From contig NZ_LZLS01000097.1 in NCBI RefSeq assembly GCF_001673365.1, positions 1 through 64,000 of the forward strand: a DNA stretch of 64,000 nt, in the 5' to 3' direction. Below are positions 59,039 through 64,000 of this stretch, one piece after another. Both the position numbers and the translations under genes were made by a program. Source of the DNA: Mycobacterium asiaticum (GTDB taxonomy: Bacteria; Actinomycetota; Actinomycetes; Mycobacteriales; Mycobacteriaceae). The notes beneath the pieces are model-generated. The model saw only the letters and a program-made list of their open reading frames with translations. It searched no databases and was not told the origin of the DNA. Every line of letters starts with the position of its first letter. Positions within the stretch are counted from its first letter, which is position 1.

Positions 59039-61828
59039 TTGACCACCGAGTTCGCCCGCAAGGACCTGGCCAAAACACCAAGCAGCGCAAGCGAACCCGA
59101 CCGCGTGAGGGTGATTCGCGAAGGCGTGGCGTCGTATCTGCCCGACATTGATCCTGAAGAAACCTCGGAGTGGCTGGAGTCTTTCGACGATCTGCTGGCG
59201 CGTTCCGGGCCCGCGCGGGCGCGCTATCTGATGCTGCGAATGCTGGAGCGCGCCGGTGAGCAACGAGTCTCCATCCCGGCGCTGACCTCAACCGACTACG
59301 TCAACACCATCCCGACCGAGCTGGAACCGTGGTTTCCCGGCGACGAGGACGTCGAACGTCGCTACCGGGCCTGGATCAGATGGAACGCGGCAATCATGGT
59401 GCACCGCGCCCAACGTCCGGGGGTGGGAGTCGGCGGCCACATCTCGACCTATGCGTCCTCCGCAGCGCTGTACGAGGTCGGCTTCAACCACTTTTTCCGC
59501 GGCAAGTCGCATCCCGGTGGCGGTGACCAGGTGTTCATCCAGGGCCATGCCTCACCGGGTATCTATGCCCGTGCCTTCCTGGAAGGCCGGCTGACCAGTG
59601 AGCGCATGGACGGCTTCCGTCAGGAGCACAGCCATGCTGGCGGCGGGTTGCCGTCCTACCCGCATCCCCGATTGATGAATGACTTCTGGGAGTTTCCCAC
59701 CGTCTCCATGGGCCTTGGGCCGCTCAACGCCATCTACCAGGCTCGGTTCAACCACTACCTGCATGACCGGGGCATCAAGGACACTTCCGACCAGCACGTG
59801 TGGTGCTTTTTGGGCGATGGCGAGATGGACGAGCCGGAAAGCCGCGGGTTGCTGCACGTCGGCGCGCTCGAAGGACTGGACAACCTGACCTTCGTGATCA
59901 ACTGCAATCTGCAGCGCCTGGACGGCCCGGTGCGGGGCAACGGCAAGATCATCCAGGAGTTGGAGTCCTTCTTCCGCGGTGCGGGCTGGAACGTCATCAA
60001 GGTGGTGTGGGGCCGCGAATGGGACGCGCTGTTGCACGCCGACCGGGACGGCGCGCTGGTCAATCTGATGAACACCACGCCCGACGGCGACTACCAGACC
60101 TACAAAGCTAACGACGGCGCCTACGTGCGTGACCATTTCTTCGGACGCGACCCGCGCACCAAGGCACTGGTGCAGGACATGAGCGACTCCGAAATCTGGA
60201 ACCTCAAGCGCGGCGGGCACGACTACCGCAAGGTCTACGCCGCCTACCATGCCGCCCTTGCGCACAAGGGACAGCCAACGGTGATTCTGGCGAAGACCAT
60301 CAAGGGCTACTCGCTGGGTGCGCACTTCCAGGGCCGCAACGCTACTCACCAAATGAAAAAGCTTGCGCTGCAAGACCTTAAGCGTTTCCGGGATTCCATG
60401 CGGATCCCAATCAGCGACGCCGCGCTCGACGAAGATCCGTACCTACCGCCGTACTACCACCCCGGTGCGGACGCGCCGGAGATTCGGTACCTGCTCGACC
60501 GGCGCCGCACCCTGGGCGGCTTCGTCCCCGAACGGCGAACCAAGACCAAAGCGCTGCAGTTACCGTCGCGCGACGTGTACAAGGTGCTGAAGAAAGGCTC
60601 CGGCAACCAGGAAGTCGCCACCACCATGGCGCTGGTGCGCACCTTCAAAGAACTGTTGCGGGACAAGGAGATCGGGCCGCGCATCGTCCCGATCATTCCC
60701 GACGAGGCCCGCACCTTCGGGATGGACTCGTGGTTCCCGTCGCTGAAGATCTACAACCGCAACGGCCAGCTGTACACCGCCGTCGATGCCGAGCTGATGC
60801 TGGCCTATAAGGAAAGCGAAGTCGGCCAGATCCTGCACGAAGGCATCAACGAAGCGGGGTCGGTGGGGTCGTTCACCGCGGTCGGCACGTCCTATGCCAC
60901 CCACAACGAGCCGATGATCCCGCTCTACATCTTCTATTCCATGTTCGGGTTCCAGCGCACCGGCGACGGACTGTGGGCCGCGGCCGATCAGATGGCCCGG
61001 GGCTTCGTGCTGGGTGCCACGGCCGGGCGCACCACACTCGTCGGCGAGGGGCTCCAACACGCCGACGGCCATTCGTTGCTGTTGGCGGCCACGAATCCGG
61101 CCGTGGTGGCCTACGATCCGGCGTTCGCCTACGAGATCGCCTACATCGTCGAAAGCGGCCTGGCGCGGATGTTCGGCAAGGATCCGGAAAACGTCTACTT
61201 CTACATCACCCTGTACAACGAGCCCTATCAGCAGCCGCCGGAGCCAGAGAACTTCGATCCGCAGGGCTTGCTGCAGGGCATTTACCGCTACCGCGAGGCG
61301 AAGGAGAAGCGCGCCAGCACGGCGCAAATTCTGGTGTCGGGGGTCGCGATGCCTTCGGCGCTCAAGGCCGCCGAGATGTTGGCCGACGAATGGGATGTGG
61401 CCGCCGACGTGTGGTCGGTGACCAGCTGGGGCGAGCTGAACCGCGACGGCGTGGAAGTGGAGAAGCACCGGCTGCGTCACCCGGACCAGCCGGCGGGCGA
61501 GGCCTATGTGACGAAGGTTCTCAAGGAGACCCGCGGCCCGGTGGTCGCGGTCTCGGACTGGATGCGCGCGGTCCCGGAGCAGATCCGGCCGTGGGTGCCG
61601 GGCACTTACGTCACGTTGGGCACCGACGGGTTCGGCTTCTCCGACACCCGGCCGGCGGCTCGCCGTTACTACAACACCGACGCCGAATCGCTGGTCGTCG
61701 CGGTGCTCGAGGCGCTGGCCCGCGACGGCGAGATCGATCCGTCGCAGGCGTTCACGGCCGCAGAGCAGTACAAGATCGACGACGTCCTGGCGGCCCCCGA
61801 GCAGACCTCCGACCCCGGCGTGGCCTAA
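59039..61828 (+). CDS. aceE: Pyruvate dehydrogenase E1 component (homodimeric)
   Basis: A 929-residue thiamine diphosphate enzyme that decarboxylates pyruvate and passes the acetyl group to DlaT. The ThDP motif is [12 protein letters not shown] ... NLTFVINCN near residues 257-290. [20 protein letters not shown] near 420 and [16 protein letters not shown] near 555 are typical of AceE. A TTG start at 59039 is chosen: AGGAG lies 8 bases before it, and conserved sequence ([10 protein letters not shown]) begins there. The frame is open far upstream without similarity. The E2 gene, dlaT, is 44 kb away in the same window. Confidence 0.96.
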   Translation: MTTEFARKDLAKTPSSASEPDRVRVIREGVASYLPDIDPEETSEWLESFDDLLARSGPARARYLMLRMLERAGEQRVSIPALTSTDYVNTIPTELEPWFPGDEDVERRYRAWIRWNAAIMVHRAQRPGVGVGGHISTYASSAALYEVGFNHFFRGKSHPGGGDQVFIQGHASPGIYARAFLEGRLTSERMDGFRQEHSHAGGGLPSYPHPRLMNDFWEFPTVSMGLGPLNAIYQARFNHYLHDRGIKDTSDQHVWCFLGDGEMDEPESRGLLHVGALEGLDNLTFVINCNLQRLDGPVRGNGKIIQELESFFRGAGWNVIKVVWGREWDALLHADRDGALVNLMNTTPDGDYQTYKANDGAYVRDHFFGRDPRTKALVQDMSDSEIWNLKRGGHDYRKVYAAYHAALAHKGQPTVILAKTIKGYSLGAHFQGRNATHQMKKLALQDLKRFRDSMRIPISDAALDEDPYLPPYYHPGADAPEIRYLLDRRRTLGGFVPERRTKTKALQLPSRDVYKVLKKGSGNQEVATTMALVRTFKELLRDKEIGPRIVPIIPDEARTFGMDSWFPSLKIYNRNGQLYTAVDAELMLAYKESEVGQILHEGINEAGSVGSFTAVGTSYATHNEPMIPLYIFYSMFGFQRTGDGLWAAADQMARGFVLGATAGRTTLVGEGLQHADGHSLLLAATNPAVVAYDPAFAYEIAYIVESGLARMFGKDPENVYFYITLYNEPYQQPPEPENFDPQGLLQGIYRYREAKEKRASTAQILVSGVAMPSALKAAEMLADEWDVAADVWSVTSWGELNRDGVEVEKHRLRHPDQPAGEAYVTKVLKETRGPVVAVSDWMRAVPEQIRPWVPGTYVTLGTDGFGFSDTRPAARRYYNTDAESLVVAVLEALARDGEIDPSQAFTAAEQYKIDDVLAAPEQTSDPGVA

Positions 61829-62002
61829 CCCTCCCGCGGTACCGTCCCCGCGGGTTCTCCCGCGGGTCCTCCCGCGCCGTTCGCATCGAGCGTCCCGCCA
61901 GAGTGGCAATCGACGACCAGCGCCACGCCAGCGTGACGCTCGGCGGCGCACACACCCCGCTCTTTAGCGAAACCTTCTAGAAATAGGGCGTAGCTTTTAG
62001 GT

Positions 62003-63331
62003 GTGAACGACAACCAGTTTGCCCAGCAGCTGCAGCAACGGCCCCGGTCGCCGCTGGAAATGCTGGACACCGTGCCCGATTCCCTGCTGCGCAGGCTCAA
62101 GCAGTATTCGGGCCGGCTGGCCACCGAAGCCGTGTCGGCCATGCAGGAGCGGTTGCCGTTCTTCGGTGACCTGGAAGCCTCCCAGCGTGCCAGCGTCGCG
62201 CTGGTGGTCCAAACCGCGGTCGTCAACTTCGTCGAGTGGATGCAGGACCCGCACAGCAACGTCAGTTACACCGCTCAGGCCTTCGAACTGGTTCCTCAGG
62301 ATCTGACCCGGCGCATCGCCCTGCGCGACACCGTGGACATGGTGCGCGTCACCATGGAGTTCTTCGAAGAGGTGGTGCCGCTACTGGCCCGCTCCGAAGA
62401 GCAGCTCACCGCGCTCACCGTCGGCATCCTGAAGTACAGCCGCGACCTGGCCTTCACCGCCGCCACCGCCTACGCCGACGCGGCCGAGGCCCGCGGCGCG
62501 TGGGACAGCCGGATGGAAGCCAGCGTCGTCGACGCCGTCGTGCGCGGGGACACCGGTCCCGAGCTGCTGTCCCGGGCGGCCGCGCTGAACTGGGACACCA
62601 CCGCGCCGGCGACGGTCGTGGTGGGCACCCCGGCCCCCGGCCGCGACGCTTCCAACACTCAAAGCCAGGGCAGCGAGCGGGCCAGCCAAGATGTCCGCGA
62701 CATCGCGATTCGGCACGGCCGCGCCGCGCTGACCGACGTGCACGGCACCTGGCTGGTGGCCATCGTCTCCGGTCAACTGTCGCCCACTGACAAGTTCCTC
62801 AAGGATCTCCTGGGGGCGTTCGCCGACGAACCAGTGGTCATCGGTCCCACGGCACCGATGCTGACCGCGGCCTATCACAGTGCCAGCGAGGCGATCTCGG
62901 GGATGAACGCCGTCGCCGGGTGGCGTGGCGCGCCGCGTCCCGTTCTGGCCCGCGAACTCCTTCCGGAGCGGGCTTTGATGGGCGACGCATCAGCGATCGT
63001 TGCGCTGCACACCGACGTGATGCGCCCGCTCGCCGACGCGGGGCCGACACTTGTGGAAACCTTGGACGCTTTCTTAGATTGTGGCGGCGCCATTGAAGCT
63101 TGTGCCAGGAAGTTGTTCGTTCATCCAAACACTGTCCGGTACCGCCTCAAGCGAATCGCCGACTTCACTGGGCGCGATCCCACCCAGCCGCGCGACGCAT
63201 ACGTACTGCGCGTGGCGGCAACCGTCGGCCAACTGAACTATCCGACGCAGCCATCCGGTGCGGCTAACAATCCAGTGCCACACCTTCCGCCGCCGGTCAG
63301 AGGGGGTATAGGGTCGGGGTCTGGCCGATAG
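62003..63331 (+). CDS. mabR: PucR-type regulator MabR of the FAS-II operon
   Basis: A 442-residue regulator with a GTG start. The N-terminal half is a RsbRD/GGDEF-like sensory region (SLLRRLKQYSGRLATEAV, FFEEVVPLLARSEEQLTALT). The C-terminus is a PucR/CdaR helix-turn-helix: ETLDAFLDCGGAIEACARKL, then FVHPNTVRYRLKRIADFTG. M. tuberculosis MabR (Rv2242) binds upstream of fabD and controls mycolic acid chain elongation. Here fabD is 140 bases downstream and the gap has a matching inverted repeat. It may be its own regulator's neighbour only, as it has a separate promoter region 174 bases after aceE. Confidence 0.93.
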   Translation: MNDNQFAQQLQQRPRSPLEMLDTVPDSLLRRLKQYSGRLATEAVSAMQERLPFFGDLEASQRASVALVVQTAVVNFVEWMQDPHSNVSYTAQAFELVPQDLTRRIALRDTVDMVRVTMEFFEEVVPLLARSEEQLTALTVGILKYSRDLAFTAATAYADAAEARGAWDSRMEASVVDAVVRGDTGPELLSRAAALNWDTTAPATVVVGTPAPGRDASNTQSQGSERASQDVRDIAIRHGRAALTDVHGTWLVAIVSGQLSPTDKFLKDLLGAFADEPVVIGPTAPMLTAAYHSASEAISGMNAVAGWRGAPRPVLARELLPERALMGDASAIVALHTDVMRPLADAGPTLVETLDAFLDCGGAIEACARKLFVHPNTVRYRLKRIADFTGRDPTQPRDAYVLRVAATVGQLNYPTQPSGAANNPVPHLPPPVRGGIGSGSGR

Positions 63332-63384
63332 TGACCTAGATGACAGATCGCGGCTGGATCTCAAACATGTAGCTTACGGGGCTA

Positions 63385-63405
63385 TTTTGTAGAAGGTATA
63401 CAAAA
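63385..63405. promoter_or_regulatory. Inverted repeat TTTTGT-N9-ACAAAA upstream of fabD (candidate MabR site)
   Basis: TTTTGT at 63385-63390 and ACAAAA at 63400-63405 form a perfect dyad in an A+T-rich patch that stands out in this G+C-rich sequence. It lies 67 bases before the fabD start, a natural operator position. MabR is known to bind the fabD upstream region in M. tuberculosis at an A/T-type inverted repeat. That this dyad is the site is inference. Confidence 0.6.
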
Positions 63406-63471
63406 ACCTAAGACGAGGTTCATAATCTGTTACACCCCGCAAAACCGTCTTCACAGTGTTCTCTTAGACAC

Positions 63472-64000
63472 GTGATCGCTTTGCTTGCACCCGGACAGGG
63501 TTCCCAGACCGAGGGGATGCTGTCGCCGTGGCTGGAACTGCCCGGCGCAGCAGACCAGATCGCCGCGTGGTCGAAGGCCAGCAGCCTGGACCTGGCGCGG
63601 CTGGGCACGACCGCCTCGACCGAGGAGATCACCGACACCGCGATCGCCCAACCGCTGATCGTGGCGGCCACTCTGCTCGCCCACCAGGAGCTCACCCGGC
63701 GCGGCCTCTTTAATGACCAGGAGCTGATCATCGCGGGCCACTCCGTCGGTGAGATCGCGGCCTACGCCATCGCCGGCGTGATCGCGGCTGACGATGCGGT
63801 CATGCTGGCGGCCACCCGTGGTGCCGAGATGGCCAAGGCCTGTGCCGCCGAGCCGACCGGCATGTCCGCGGTCCTGGGCGGCGACGAGACCGAGGTGCTG
63901 AACCGCCTCGAGCAGCTCGACCTGGTCCCGGCCAACCGCAACGCGGTCGGCCAGATCGTTGCCGCCGGCCGGCTGACCGCGCTGGAAAAGCTCGCCGAGG
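63472..64000 (+). CDS. fabD: Malonyl-CoA:ACP transacylase (cut by window end)
   Basis: The first 176 codons are visible, from GTG 63472. It transfers malonyl from CoA to AcpM to feed FAS-II and mycolate synthesis. LLAPGQGSQTEGML at the N-terminus and the nucleophile Ser in IIAGHSVGEIAAYAIAG near residue 92 are the family motifs. In M. tuberculosis it heads fabD-acpM-kasA-kasB-accD6; the rest lies outside the window. The C-terminus is not seen. Confidence 0.95.
   Translation, partial: MIALLAPGQGSQTEGMLSPWLELPGAADQIAAWSKASSLDLARLGTTASTEEITDTAIAQPLIVAATLLAHQELTRRGLFNDQELIIAGHSVGEIAAYAIAGVIAADDAVMLAATRGAEMAKACAAEPTGMSAVLGGDETEVLNRLEQLDLVPANRNAVGQIVAAGRLTALEKLAE

Noticed and set aside
61829..62002. 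Repeated CCCGCGGG motifs between aceE and mabR as a terminator
   Set aside because: The motifs are short palindromes without a T run or a single dominant stem; I cannot support a defined terminator.

Overview
The window is a chromosomal segment of a Mycobacterium. The case rests on high G+C, frequent GTG starts, and a gene order that follows, from memory, the M. tuberculosis stretch Rv2205c to Rv2243 (cobT-cobS-ilvE-gcvT ... dlaT-lipB-lipA-glnA1-glnE-glnA2-caeA-panB-rnpB ... ptpA-cobD-ahpE-aceE-mabR-fabD). It also carries several loci I do not place at this position in M. tuberculosis. The species cannot be named from this sequence alone.

Region by region. 0-4 kb: end of a glycerate kinase gene, a DUF3043 membrane protein, and a cobU-cobT-cobS run with 4-base start/stop overlaps (nucleotide loop assembly of cobalamin). 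4-9 kb: ilvE and gcvT on the minus strand, then a pH-sensing-type adenylate cyclase and leucyl aminopeptidase. 9-13.5 kb: an FAD oxidoreductase coupled to an SRPBCC protein, a small two-helix membrane protein, and ephD (hydrolase-dehydrogenase fusion). 13.5-18 kb: dlaT (E2 with two lipoyl domains), an epimerase-like gene, lipB and lipA, so the lipoylation enzymes sit beside their substrate. 18-24.4 kb: DUF4191 and RDD proteins, glnA1 with a strong terminator, a relic ORF, a pseudokinase membrane protein, an F420-type oxidoreductase and a thioesterase. 24.4-32 kb: glnE, glnA2 and two tandem secreted alpha/beta hydrolases, the second being caeA/hip1. 32-36.7 kb: a wax ester synthase-type acyltransferase, panB, a CYTH-CHAD protein and RNase P RNA. 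36.7-44.6 kb: RNase HI-phosphatase fusion, zinc-ribbon protein, Nif3-like protein and cobC overlapping by ATGA, then ptkA-ptpA-SURF1, cobD and an MpaB-like gene. 44.6-57.2 kb: an accessory block with epoxide hydrolase, GMC oxidoreductase, a very large cyclase-ATPase-LuxR regulator, a second WS/DGAT, an ACP-acyl-AMP ligase-acyltransferase fusion, a nitroreductase and the cobinamide amidohydrolase cbiZ. It ends at a short gene remnant touching the 3' end of tRNA-Val. 57.3-64 kb: ahpE, DUF3052 protein, a lipoprotein, aceE, mabR, and the start of the FAS-II operon (fabD, cut by the window end) with an inverted repeat in its promoter.

How the genes work together: aceE (E1), dlaT (E2), lipA/lipB and gcvT form a lipoate-dependent 2-oxoacid/glycine theme. 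glnA1, glnE and glnA2 form a nitrogen block. cobU/T/S, cobC, cobD, the RNase H-phosphatase fusion and cbiZ cover late cobalamin assembly and cobinamide salvage. The main candidate for something undescribed is the 46-55.4 kb block. There a three-domain enzyme that could activate, carry and transfer a fatty acid lies divergent from a WS/DGAT acyltransferase, next to a nucleotide-cyclase-like LuxR regulator whose catalytic pair is Gln/Asn instead of Lys/Asp.
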